Source of the DNA: an uncultured bacterium
GTDB lineage: Bacteria; Planctomycetota; UBA1135; UBA2386
Assembly (NCBI GenBank): GCA_937906475.1
Contig: CALCZA010000047.1
Coordinates: 1 to 64,000 of the forward strand
Reading direction: 5' to 3'
Length of the DNA: 64,000 bases
Positions 51,300 to 59,159 of this stretch are shown here, one piece after another. The position numbers were made by a program, and so were the translations under genes. A model generated the notes under the pieces. The model had not been told where the DNA came from, made no database searches, and saw only the letters and a list, made by a program, of their open reading frames with translations. Within the stretch, counting starts at the first letter, position 1. Each line of letters begins with the position of its first letter.

Positions 51300-52888
51300 T
51301 ATTCGCCGAGGTCTTCTTCGCTCGGCGGCGTTTCGAGCAACTCGAGGCCTTCGTAGCGAGATTTGGCGTAGTTGATCTCGAACTCCGAGTTGAACAACGC
51401 GACGTAGCGACCCGCTTCGTCCTTGACGACCATCGGCAGGATTTCGAGCACTTCCTCGGTGACGTCCTTGATCCAGCGCGCTCGCGACCATCCCTTGCGC
51501 TCGAGGCGCAGGTCGACGTTGTATTCGGATTCCAAGCGAGCTTGGAAAACCTGTAGCTGTAGCTCGCCAACGGCACCGAGAACAGGTTCGCGCGCGCCGT
51601 GGCGCGGCCAGAAGATCTGCACAACGCCTTCTTCGCCAAGCTGGGTTAGACCCTTGCCGAAGCCCTTGGCCATCGAAGGTTCACGTGGAGCGACCTGCGC
51701 GAAGATCTCTGGCGCGAACCGTGGGAAGTTGCGCACGTCAAACGATGGGCCGGAACTGAGTGCGTCGCCGACGCGGAACATGCCGGGGTTGATCAACCCG
51801 ATGACATCGCCGGGGAACGCTTCTTCGATCGAAACGCGTTCTTGCCCGAAGAAGCGGTGTGGGTGGGAGAGGCGCACGTCGCGGCCCATGCGCAAGTGCT
51901 TGGCGGCCATGCCGCGCTCGAATCGCCCGGACGTGACGCGCAAGAACGCGATGCGGTCGCGGTGCATCTTGTCCATGTTGGCGGCGACTTTGTAGACGAA
52001 GCCCGAGAAGAACGGCTCGTTCGGCGCGATCTCACCACTCATGGTGGGCAACGGGCCCGGTGGTGGCGCGATCTCGATGAAGCTCTTCAGGATCTCTTCG
52101 ACGCCGAAGTTCGATAGCGCACTGCAGAAGAACATCGGGCTGATCTTCTGCTCCATGAAGTCTTGGAGCGCGAAGGGCTGCACGCAGTTTTGGACCATCT
52201 CGAGGTCTTCGATCAGCTTGTTGTGCGCGCGGTCGCCGAGCGCTTCCCGCAAGGCGGGGTCTTCTGGTCCGGTGGTCTCTACCGCAGCGCGCGTTGCGTT
52301 GTGCGCGGTGCGCTCATAGAGCAGCACGTTCTTTTCGCGCAGCGAGTAGACGCCACGGAAGCCGTCGCCCGAACCAATCGGCCACGATGCCGGAACGATC
52401 GTGATGCCGAGCGTCTTCTCTACTTCGTCCATCAAGTCGAGCGGGTCGCGCGACGGCCGGTCCATCTTGTTGACGACGGTGACGATTGGAATGCCGCGAT
52501 CGCGACACACCTTGAACAACTTGATTGTCTGCGGCTCGACGCCCTTGGCACCATCGATCAGCATCAGCGCTGCATCGGCAGCGACCAACGTGCGGTAGGT
52601 GTCTTCGGAGAAGTCTTGGTGGCCAGGCGTGTCGAGTAGGTTGACGCAGTAGCCCTCGTATTCGAACTGCAGCGCGGAACTGCTGATCGAAATGCCACGC
52701 TTCTTCTCGATGTCCATCCAGTCGGACGTCGCGCTCTGGCCGCCTCGACGAGCCTTGACGGAACCAGCCTGACGGATGGCGCCGCCGTAGAGCAGCAACT
52801 TCTCGGTTAGAGTCGTCTTGCCGGCATCAGGATGCGAGATGATCGCAAACGTGCGGCGGCGTTGGATTTCGTGATTAAGGTCGGACAT
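51299..52888 (-). CDS. prfC: PrfC, peptide chain release factor 3
   Basis: GTPase that recycles RF1/RF2 from the ribosome after peptide release. 529 residues, normal length. G1 SHPDAGKTT, the RF3-specific switch region KKRGISISSSALQF, G3 DTPGHQDFSEDTYRTL, G4 NKMDR, and the later RF3 domains II-III (RVTSGRFERGMAAKHLRMG, VGELQLQVFQARLESEYNV). The Ser-rich ISISSS and absence of EF-G domains IV-V separate it from EF-G. Encoded alone, upstream of the site-2 protease locus. Confidence 0.96.
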   Translation of the reverse strand: MSDLNHEIQRRRTFAIISHPDAGKTTLTEKLLLYGGAIRQAGSVKARRGGQSATSDWMDIEKKRGISISSSALQFEYEGYCVNLLDTPGHQDFSEDTYRTLVAADAALMLIDGAKGVEPQTIKLFKVCRDRGIPIVTVVNKMDRPSRDPLDLMDEVEKTLGITIVPASWPIGSGDGFRGVYSLREKNVLLYERTAHNATRAAVETTGPEDPALREALGDRAHNKLIEDLEMVQNCVQPFALQDFMEQKISPMFFCSALSNFGVEEILKSFIEIAPPPGPLPTMSGEIAPNEPFFSGFVYKVAANMDKMHRDRIAFLRVTSGRFERGMAAKHLRMGRDVRLSHPHRFFGQERVSIEEAFPGDVIGLINPGMFRVGDALSSGPSFDVRNFPRFAPEIFAQVAPREPSMAKGFGKGLTQLGEEGVVQIFWPRHGAREPVLGAVGELQLQVFQARLESEYNVDLRLERKGWSRARWIKDVTEEVLEILPMVVKDEAGRYVALFNSEFEINYAKSRYEGLELLETPPSEEDLGE

Positions 52889-52990
52889 CGCGGGTTTCGG
52901 CGCGAACAGCGTAGCGGCGCGGCGCGGGAATGCGAGTTCCGCCCGGTGCGGGTGGGCTCGATGCGGGGGCGCTCGGCTCCCGTCAATCTC

Positions 52991-53650
52991 TCACGCGAGG
53001 ACCGAAACGACCCAACGCACGTAGGGGTTGGCGATCCCGCCGGCGAGTTTGTAGAGGTGGTAGTCGTTCGACGACAGGACCATGAACACCACGACAAACG
53101 CGATCAGGAAGACTCGCGGGTCCTGGACCCTGCGAAGCATGCGGGCATAGCCCTTGTGCAGATTCGCCAGCACACTCGCGCCATCCAGCGGTGGCACCGG
53201 GATCAGATTGAACAAGAATAGCGCGATATTGCTGACCCCGAAGACCCACAGGAACTGCAGTAGGTTTTCGCTCATCACGGACATTTCAGTCGAGCCGCCG
53301 ATGGTGACCCGCCAGACGCTGAGTCCCGTGAGCGCCAGGAACGCGAGTAGCAGGTTCATCAGCGGTCCCGCCGCCGACACGAGCGCGTCGCCATAGCGAC
53401 TGCGAAACCGCGTCCGGTCGACCGGCATGGCGCCATAGCACATGCCCATCAGCGCCAACATGATCAGCGAGATCGCCCCCATGTGCACGCGCGGGTCGAC
53501 GGTCATGTGACCGGTTTCAATCGGCGTGCGGTCCCCTTGCCAAATCGCGGCCCAGCCATGAGCCAATTCGTGCAGCACGACGCTGAACACCATCGTGACC
53601 ACGACGTAGACGAAGAAGGCAGGATTGGCGCTGATGTTCTCGATGAACAT
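52991..53650 (-). CDS. Site-2 protease (M50) family membrane metallopeptidase
   Basis: 219 residues with about five to six transmembrane helices. HELAH (SVVLHELAHGW, zinc ligands plus catalytic Glu) and NLIPVPPLDGAS, the NxxPxxxLDG third-ligand motif, identify a rhomboid-unrelated intramembrane zinc protease of the small SREBP-like M50 group, usually without PDZ domains, as here. Substrate unknown; this class commonly cleaves anti-sigma factors or signal peptides in the membrane. The ATG at 53650 fits the hydrophobic first helix. Confidence 0.92.
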   Translation of the reverse strand: MFIENISANPAFFVYVVVTMVFSVVLHELAHGWAAIWQGDRTPIETGHMTVDPRVHMGAISLIMLALMGMCYGAMPVDRTRFRSRYGDALVSAAGPLMNLLLAFLALTGLSVWRVTIGGSTEMSVMSENLLQFLWVFGVSNIALFLFNLIPVPPLDGASVLANLHKGYARMLRRVQDPRVFLIAFVVVFMVLSSNDYHLYKLAGGIANPYVRWVVSVLA

Positions 53651-53689
53651 GAGCGCGCGAGCCTACTGGTTTGCGGCTCGAATTGGCAC

Positions 53690-54095
53690 GTGTTGCCGCC
53701 TTCCGGCCACTCGAGCAAGCGACCAGACTTCTTGGTCTTTGCTTTGAGGAACTTGCTCCACTCGGCGGGCCATTGCTCTTGGCGTTGTCAGCATCGCCCG
53801 TCGCTGCCGGCTGCTGCGGCCATCACCCGATCTCTCTCTTTCGCGTTGCTGTTGATGTGCACGAAGATGACGCCGTCCTTCGCATGCTCGCGCGGCAACG
53901 TCGCATGGTAATCGTCCGCATCGCAGTGGTTGGTGGGGCTGCGTTGAGTGGCAGTTGATGACGGCTACCTTGCTTAGCAACTCTTGCAGTTCGCACGGCT
54001 TACCGCCGAGTTTGACGACAACGGCGTTGTCATCGAGGCGTTGGCCCAGTGCTAACTCCGCAACTGCGCTGGTCTGCTGGGGGGGCTGGCATCAT
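53690..54095 (-). pseudogene. Decayed gene with frameshifts, family unknown
   Basis: Three pieces on the minus strand look coding but are in different frames. Piece one (about 54080 to 53965) reads TSAVAELALGQRLDDNAVVV and continues through GGKPCELQELLSKVAVIN. Piece two (53923-53788) reads DADDYHATLPREHAKD and then GVIFVHINSNAKERDRVMAAA before a TGA. Piece three (about 53770-53690) reads EWSKFLKAKTKKSGRLLEWP. A seven-G run at 54080-54086 precedes the first. The pattern fits a recently broken ORF. I cannot name the protein; the first piece could be thioredoxin- or ExbD-like. Confidence 0.35.
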
Positions 54096-54170
54096 CAAGC
54101 TTGCCGGCACGATCCGGTGCACTCCGGCCTTCCTGGTCGACTGTTTACGGGTCCGAAGCGAACTAGGCCC

Positions 54171-55376
54171 ATGATTGTGTCTTTTTGGGCAATCGCTGCC
54201 GGTATCCTGTTCGCCCCCAAAGTTTCCTCGTTCGCACCTGCCGCCCCAAGTCCCTTGCCGTCCTTCTCCGACTATCCGCTTCTTCCGTCCCTCAAAGCCA
54301 GCCTTACCGAACAGGAGCTGACGACCCCGACGGATATCCAGGCGCGCGCGATTCCCGAGCTGCTAAAGAAGCGCTCGATGGTGGGCGTTGCCGAGACTGG
54401 TAGTGGCAAGACGCTCGCGTATGTGCTGCCGATGCTACACCTCATCAAGGAGCTCGAGTCCGCTGAGGAACCGGTATCTGATTCGGGTCGACCGCGCGGC
54501 ATCGTGCTGGTTCCAGGTCGCGAACTTGGCGAGCAAGTCGGGCGCGTATTCAAGGGCTTGACGCACGGCACGCGCTTGCGCGTTCGCTATGCGATTGGTG
54601 GTTCGGCCAAGCAAGTTGCGCGGATGAACATCAACTCTGACTTTGAGATCCTGGTCGCGACGCCTGGGCGCTTGCTGCAACTGCTGACTCAGAAGCGAGT
54701 GCGGCTCGACGACGCGCGCATGCTGGTGTTTGACGAGGCGGATCAGTTGCTCGATCAAGGCTTCTTGCCAGTCGCCTCCAGGGTCGCGCGCGATTGCCCT
54801 GCCGCCGTGCAGATGGTGATGTTTTCGGCAACGATGCCGGAGACGTTGCGCGCCGTCGTCAAGGACATCTTCGGTGAGAAACCGTTGCAGATTGAGACGC
54901 ACGGTAGCCACAAGGTTGTGCGCACGTTGCGCACCGACAATCGCAGGGTCGAGCACGGTCGCCGCACCGATGTGTTGCGTCAGGTCCTGCGCGAGAAGCC
55001 GGATTCGGGCACGGTGCTGTTTGCCAATACACGCGCGCAATGTGAAGTGTTGGCTGAGTGGCTCGACGAAGTAGATGTTGGGTTCGTGCGCTACATGGGC
55101 GAGATGGATCGCGCCGAGCGCCGGCGCAACCTGGCGAGCTTCCGCGATGGCGATGTGTCGGTGCTTTTGACTACCGACCTCGGCGGCCGCGGCCTCGATA
55201 TCGAGCGCGTCGACCGCGTCGTCAACGTGCACCTGCCGAAGGACGTTGACAACTACCTGCACCGCGTTGGCCGCACGGCGCGCGCTGGCCGCAAGGGCCT
55301 TGTCGTCAACCTCGTGACCGAGCGCGACAACCCGCTGATGGTCAAACTGAAGAAGCGCGAATACAAGCCGCACTGA
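54171..55376 (+). CDS. DEAD-box RNA helicase
   Basis: 401 residues from the ATG at 54171. Q-motif Gln in TPTDIQARAIPEL, Walker A AETGSGKT (near residue 72), motif Ia PGRELG, TPGRLL, motif II as DEAD in VFDEADQLLDQ, motif III SAT, and motif VI HRVGRTARAG with the RecA-2 domain complete. The N-terminal 30 residues (MIVSFWAIAAGILFAPKV) are hydrophobic, unusual for a helicase, so the true start may be a TTG further in; the upstream frame to 53955 is not family-like. Role probably in RNA remodelling or decay; a partner is not evident. Confidence 0.93.
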   Translation: MIVSFWAIAAGILFAPKVSSFAPAAPSPLPSFSDYPLLPSLKASLTEQELTTPTDIQARAIPELLKKRSMVGVAETGSGKTLAYVLPMLHLIKELESAEEPVSDSGRPRGIVLVPGRELGEQVGRVFKGLTHGTRLRVRYAIGGSAKQVARMNINSDFEILVATPGRLLQLLTQKRVRLDDARMLVFDEADQLLDQGFLPVASRVARDCPAAVQMVMFSATMPETLRAVVKDIFGEKPLQIETHGSHKVVRTLRTDNRRVEHGRRTDVLRQVLREKPDSGTVLFANTRAQCEVLAEWLDEVDVGFVRYMGEMDRAERRRNLASFRDGDVSVLLTTDLGGRGLDIERVDRVVNVHLPKDVDNYLHRVGRTARAGRKGLVVNLVTERDNPLMVKLKKREYKPH

Positions 55377-55495
55377 TCGGGCCAGGTGTCGCTGGGACGA
55401 TTGCCTACGGAATCAGGCCTTGGCGAGGTGTTGCTTGCTGGCGGCTTCACGATGATCCCGCTCTGCGAGATCACCGTGGAGTAGCGACCGGTTCG

Positions 55496-56377
55496 CTACA
55501 TCTTGTCAGGATCCTGACCGCGCAACACCGAGTTGCCATCGAACGTCTCGCGCAGGTTGGCACTCGCCGGTTGCGCCAGCATCTCCGCGTTGATGCGGCC
55601 ACTCTGGGCGAAGAAGTCGATTGGATTGTTCCAGACCAACTGTTCGACCTTTTCGCGCGGCACGCCGGCTTGCTCAAGCTTGACGCAGGTGCGTGGCACC
55701 ATCATCGGGTCGCTGACGCCCCAGTCGGCGGCACTGTTGATGACGAAGCGTTCGATGCCGTACTCGAGCACGATCGAAACCATGCGCGCCGGATCCATCT
55801 TGGTGTTCGGGTAGATCGAGAAGCCTGACCAGCAACCGAGGTCGCGGGTGATCTTGATCGTCTCCTCGTTGCCGTGGTCGAGCAGTACGCGTTCCATCGG
55901 GAAGTTGGCTTCCTTGACGATCGCAATGCAGCGCTGGAAGCCCTTCATCTTGTCGCGGTGGGGCGTGTGCACCAACACCGGCAGGTCATGGTTGCGGGCC
56001 AGCTCAAGCTGCTCCGACATCATGATCTCTTCGGTCTTGGTCTGGTCGTCGAGACCGATTTCGCCAACGCCGATGCACGAGTCCTTTTCGCAGTAGCGCG
56101 GCAGGATCGCGAGCACATCACGGTTGATGCTGTTGTCGTTGGCTTCGCGCGGGTTGAGGCCCATCGTGCAGAAGTGATGGATGCCGAATTGCTGCGCGCG
56201 ATGGCGCTCCCAGCCGATCAGCGTTTCGTAGTAGTCGATGAAGGTGCCGACTGATGTGCGGTTCTGGCCGAGCCAAAAAGCTGGCTCGAGCAAGGCGCGC
56301 ACGCCGGCAAGACTCAGTTGCTCGTAGTCGTCGGTGACCCGACTGAACATGTGGATGTGCGGTTCGAAGATGAGCAT
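55496..56377 (-). CDS. EboB-type TatD-like metal-dependent hydrolase
   Basis: 293 residues from the ATG at 56377 (the longer frame to 56569 adds 64 unrelated residues). TatD/amidohydrolase TIM barrel: EPHIHM with the first metal His pair, GVGEIGLDD with the bridging Glu, LVHTPHRDK and LLDHGNEETI His ligands, and the late NSAADWGVSD Asp. It is adjacent to and downstream of eboA (31-bp gap), matching the first two genes of the ebo cluster known from scytonemin-type pathways. Substrate unknown. Confidence 0.85.
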   Translation of the reverse strand: MLIFEPHIHMFSRVTDDYEQLSLAGVRALLEPAFWLGQNRTSVGTFIDYYETLIGWERHRAQQFGIHHFCTMGLNPREANDNSINRDVLAILPRYCEKDSCIGVGEIGLDDQTKTEEIMMSEQLELARNHDLPVLVHTPHRDKMKGFQRCIAIVKEANFPMERVLLDHGNEETIKITRDLGCWSGFSIYPNTKMDPARMVSIVLEYGIERFVINSAADWGVSDPMMVPRTCVKLEQAGVPREKVEQLVWNNPIDFFAQSGRINAEMLAQPASANLRETFDGNSVLRGQDPDKM

Positions 56378-56408
56378 CGCGATTCGTCTGGGGCCTAATT
56401 GTCGGGGG

Positions 56409-57245
56409 CTAGTTGGTAGCGAGTTGTTGCAGCAGTTCGCGAACGGTTTCACGCGGTTCACGCGGCAGTCGTTCTTGGGCGAACTGGGCAAGGAGGGGTT
56501 GTAGCTTTGAGTCGTTGTTGCGCATCGCGAGCAAACCATCGGCGGCTGCGTGGCGCACGCCATCGTCACCGTGCTCGAGGCCGCCGATCAAGCGACCGAG
56601 CGCGCCGGGGCAGACCGCATGGCCGAGCATGCGATAGGTGTGCTTCCAGACCGAGCGGCCGGCGGCTTCACGTTCGGTCGCGAGGTCTTGCAGCATGGTC
56701 GACAGGGTGGCGTTCGCGTGGCTCTCGATGTTGAGTGCGCGCGTCAGGTCCATGCCGATGAACGCGAACTTCAGTAGCAAGCGGTTGCCAGTGTCAGCGT
56801 CGATGGTCCCGCTTTTGAGGGTGCGCGCCAGCAGGTCGCTATCACACATCGCCGCTTCGAGGTGCAGCACGATGTTGGTGCGCAAGGCCTCGCCAAACAG
56901 GCGGCTGGTGGTGCTGCTGAGGGGCATGAAGTTCAGGCAACGGAACAGCATGGCCCGCTCTTCGATGTCGCCATGAGCAAAAACATCGAGGACTTCTTCT
57001 TCGGTCGCATCGAGCGACGTGACCAGATACGCGGCCACGAGATCGCAAGTGCGGAAAGCATCGAGGTCGACGGTCGCTTCGCCGAAGAGCCGCTGGCCGC
57101 CGCCCGCCACGGCCTTGCCGAATCGGCGGGGGAGACCTGGGAAAGCTACGGGCAAACGACTTCGGTTGGTTCTCAGGGTGGCGAGAATCTCGTCAGCCTG
57201 CTCGGCCGCGGGGCCCAGGAGAGCGCGCAGTTCTGCTGTAGACAT
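56409..57245 (-). CDS. EboA-domain protein
   Basis: 278 residues from the ATG at 57245. Helical protein matching EboA: FRTCDLVAAYLVTSL, HGDIEERAMLFRCLNFMPLS, EALRTNIVLHLEAAMCDSD and NRLLLKFAFIGMDLTRALNIESHAN, then ANATLSTMLQDLATEREAAGRS. The C-terminal 80 residues add HEAT-like sequence. eboA-eboB is the leading pair of the ebo operon in cyanobacteria and a few other phyla; the prenyltransferase (eboC), the sugar-phosphate cyclase-like (eboD) and the others are not in this window, where the next gene upstream is divergent. Role inferred only by analogy. Confidence 0.78.
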   Translation of the reverse strand: MSTAELRALLGPAAEQADEILATLRTNRSRLPVAFPGLPRRFGKAVAGGGQRLFGEATVDLDAFRTCDLVAAYLVTSLDATEEEVLDVFAHGDIEERAMLFRCLNFMPLSSTTSRLFGEALRTNIVLHLEAAMCDSDLLARTLKSGTIDADTGNRLLLKFAFIGMDLTRALNIESHANATLSTMLQDLATEREAAGRSVWKHTYRMLGHAVCPGALGRLIGGLEHGDDGVRHAAADGLLAMRNNDSKLQPLLAQFAQERLPREPRETVRELLQQLATN

Positions 57246-57355
57246 TGGGGCGAACACCATACTGGGTCGTTGGAGCTGCGTCATGTGACAGCAAGCGAAC
57301 CCTGTCATTGGGGGGAGCGGGGAGGGTGCAGGCTGCAGCGGCCGATGGTCCCAGC

Positions 57356-57739
57356 ATGGAGGGCGGCGTCGTAGGCTGCCATCGCGCGGTGCCCGACCGG
57401 CATCTGCCGATTGCGCTCCAGCTGACCCTCAATAGTGCGGAAGGGCTGGCCATGCTGCAAGTACAGATGGAATGCGGTTGCACCGACGAGCTGCTGATCC
57501 TGCTTGGCCTGGATTTGCCCGATGATGCCGCCGTGAAGTTCTTGGTGGAGCTTCGTCGCAACGAGCAGTTAGTCGAGAGTGCCGTCGCCGGCTACATGTC
57601 CGACTTGCCGCCATTCGGAGAACATGTCGCGAGCGATCGCGCCTTGGACTTGTGCCTGCATCTGAGCGCCGAAGGTGAGCATATTACTGCGGCCATCCTG
57701 GTTGCGTTCGCCGCGAGCCACCGGCATCTTCGAGTTTGA
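57356..57739 (+). CDS. Small soluble protein of unknown function
   Basis: 127 residues from the ATG at 57356; the frame is open from 57245 but the extra sequence overlaps the divergent eboA start and looks non-coding. It contains no signal peptide or membrane segment. Regular helix-strand pattern with DLPDDAAVKFLVELRRNEQL and two Cys near MECGCTDEL. No family is recognised. It sits between divergent eboA and lgt and could be part of the lgt transcript (115 bp upstream). Confidence 0.5.
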   Translation: MEGGVVGCHRAVPDRHLPIALQLTLNSAEGLAMLQVQMECGCTDELLILLGLDLPDDAAVKFLVELRRNEQLVESAVAGYMSDLPPFGEHVASDRALDLCLHLSAEGEHITAAILVAFAASHRHLRV

Positions 57740-57854
57740 GATTCGCTAAGGATTCGATCTCACTGGCTGTGCAGTTGCCGCCGATCGCCGCTAGGCCAAA
57801 TTGCGTGGTTTCGTGGTGCGACTTAGCGAAACATCCAGGCTAGGGTGCTACGCG

Positions 57855-59006
57855 ATGGACTTCCCCGCCTGGGACCCGGTTCTGTTCGACATCCCCTATC
57901 TGCCGATCGCTATTCGGTGGTATGGCATGATGTACGTCGTTGGCTTCATCTTCGCGCAGTGGATTTTTGTGCGCCTGGCGCGACGCGGGTTTTTCCCGGT
58001 CTCGCCAGAGGTAGCGCCCGACTTGATCTTCTACTGCGTGTTTGGCGTGATGCTGGGCGGCCGAATGGGCTATGCGCTGTTCTATGACCATTCGCTGCTG
58101 AACCCGCTGAACTTCGTGCAGGTGTGGAAGGGCGGCTTGTCGTTCCACGGTGGTCTGGCGGGCGTGTGTGTTTCGATGTGGCTGTTCTGTCGTCACCACA
58201 AGATTGGCTGGGGGCGGGTTGCCGATGCGACGGCCCTTGCCGGGACGCTGGGCATCTTCTTCGTGCGCATGGCCAACTTCATCAACGGCGAGCTGTATGG
58301 CCGGGTGACCGAGGCCACCACGTGGGGCGCGATGCAGTTCCCTACCGATCCGGCGGCGGCGGCATTGTTCAAATTGCCCCCCGGCCTCTCGATGCGCGAC
58401 CGCGAGCTGTGTATCCAGGTCGCCTATGGCAAGCTTGAGTTTGCTGATGTCAAAGATCGCCTGAGTGATGACGCAGTGAGCCGCTGGGATACAATCGAGC
58501 CCTACCTCGATTGGTCGCGTGTAAGCGGTCTGACCGGGGCTGACTGCGACCCGATCAACACGAGCAGCACGTTCATAGACTACAAGCGCTGGTTGGACCG
58601 CGAAGGAATGCCTGCCCCGGAGTCGGACGAATACCTGGTTCCGTTCCGTCACCCGTCGCAGCTCTACGAAGGCTTCGGTGAGGGACTGTTGCTCGGGCTG
58701 GTGCTGTTGGTCGTCTACCTGATGACGCGCAACAAACCGCTGCGAACGGGCCGTTACGCCGCGATTTTCCTGCTGGGCTACGCGATCATCCGCGGTTCGC
58801 TTGAGATGGTTCGCCAGTGGGATCCGCAGTTCCCGCCCGAAGGCGTTCTGTTTGGCATGACGATGGGGCAGACGCTGAGCGTGGCCATGGTCGTGGGGGC
58901 GTTGATGATCCTGTTCTGGCCGAGAAAGCCCGAGCCGGAAAAGACAGAACTCCCACCTGTAAAGGGCCAACCGGACTCGAATCAGGCTAGTTCGCCGAAG
59001 TCCTGA
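57855..59006 (+). CDS. lgt: Lgt, prolipoprotein diacylglyceryltransferase, with central insertion
   Basis: Adds diacylglycerol to the lipobox Cys of prolipoproteins in the inner membrane; the lipoproteins of this window would be substrates. 383 residues from the ATG at 57855 (the ATG at 57801 gives 401). Seven transmembrane helices; YGxxY-like start RWYGMMYVVGF, SFHGGLAG with the essential His, RMANFINGELYGR with the catalytic Arg, and HPSQLYEG. Between NGELYGR and HPSQ there is an insert of about 80 residues (roughly 175-262, with DRLSDDAVSRW) absent from the 291-residue E. coli enzyme. The C-terminus is Pro/Glu-rich. Confidence 0.96.
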   Translation: MDFPAWDPVLFDIPYLPIAIRWYGMMYVVGFIFAQWIFVRLARRGFFPVSPEVAPDLIFYCVFGVMLGGRMGYALFYDHSLLNPLNFVQVWKGGLSFHGGLAGVCVSMWLFCRHHKIGWGRVADATALAGTLGIFFVRMANFINGELYGRVTEATTWGAMQFPTDPAAAALFKLPPGLSMRDRELCIQVAYGKLEFADVKDRLSDDAVSRWDTIEPYLDWSRVSGLTGADCDPINTSSTFIDYKRWLDREGMPAPESDEYLVPFRHPSQLYEGFGEGLLLGLVLLVVYLMTRNKPLRTGRYAAIFLLGYAIIRGSLEMVRQWDPQFPPEGVLFGMTMGQTLSVAMVVGALMILFWPRKPEPEKTELPPVKGQPDSNQASSPKS

Positions 59007-59159
59007 GTGGGTTTGGGTTCTGGCGGCTCGCCCGCCCGATTCCAGAATCCTACGCAGATCACCAGGAAGGCCATCGTAACCCTGGTTGCCGCGGTGGTTC
59101 GCGGGGATAATGCGAACCGCCGCTGCGTGCAGAATGGGCCCGCTAGGCAGTGATTTCCT

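Noticed and set aside
53955-54170. N-terminal extension of the DEAD-box helicase from 53955
   Set aside because: The 72 extra residues overlap the decayed minus-strand gene and show no helicase-family or targeting features.
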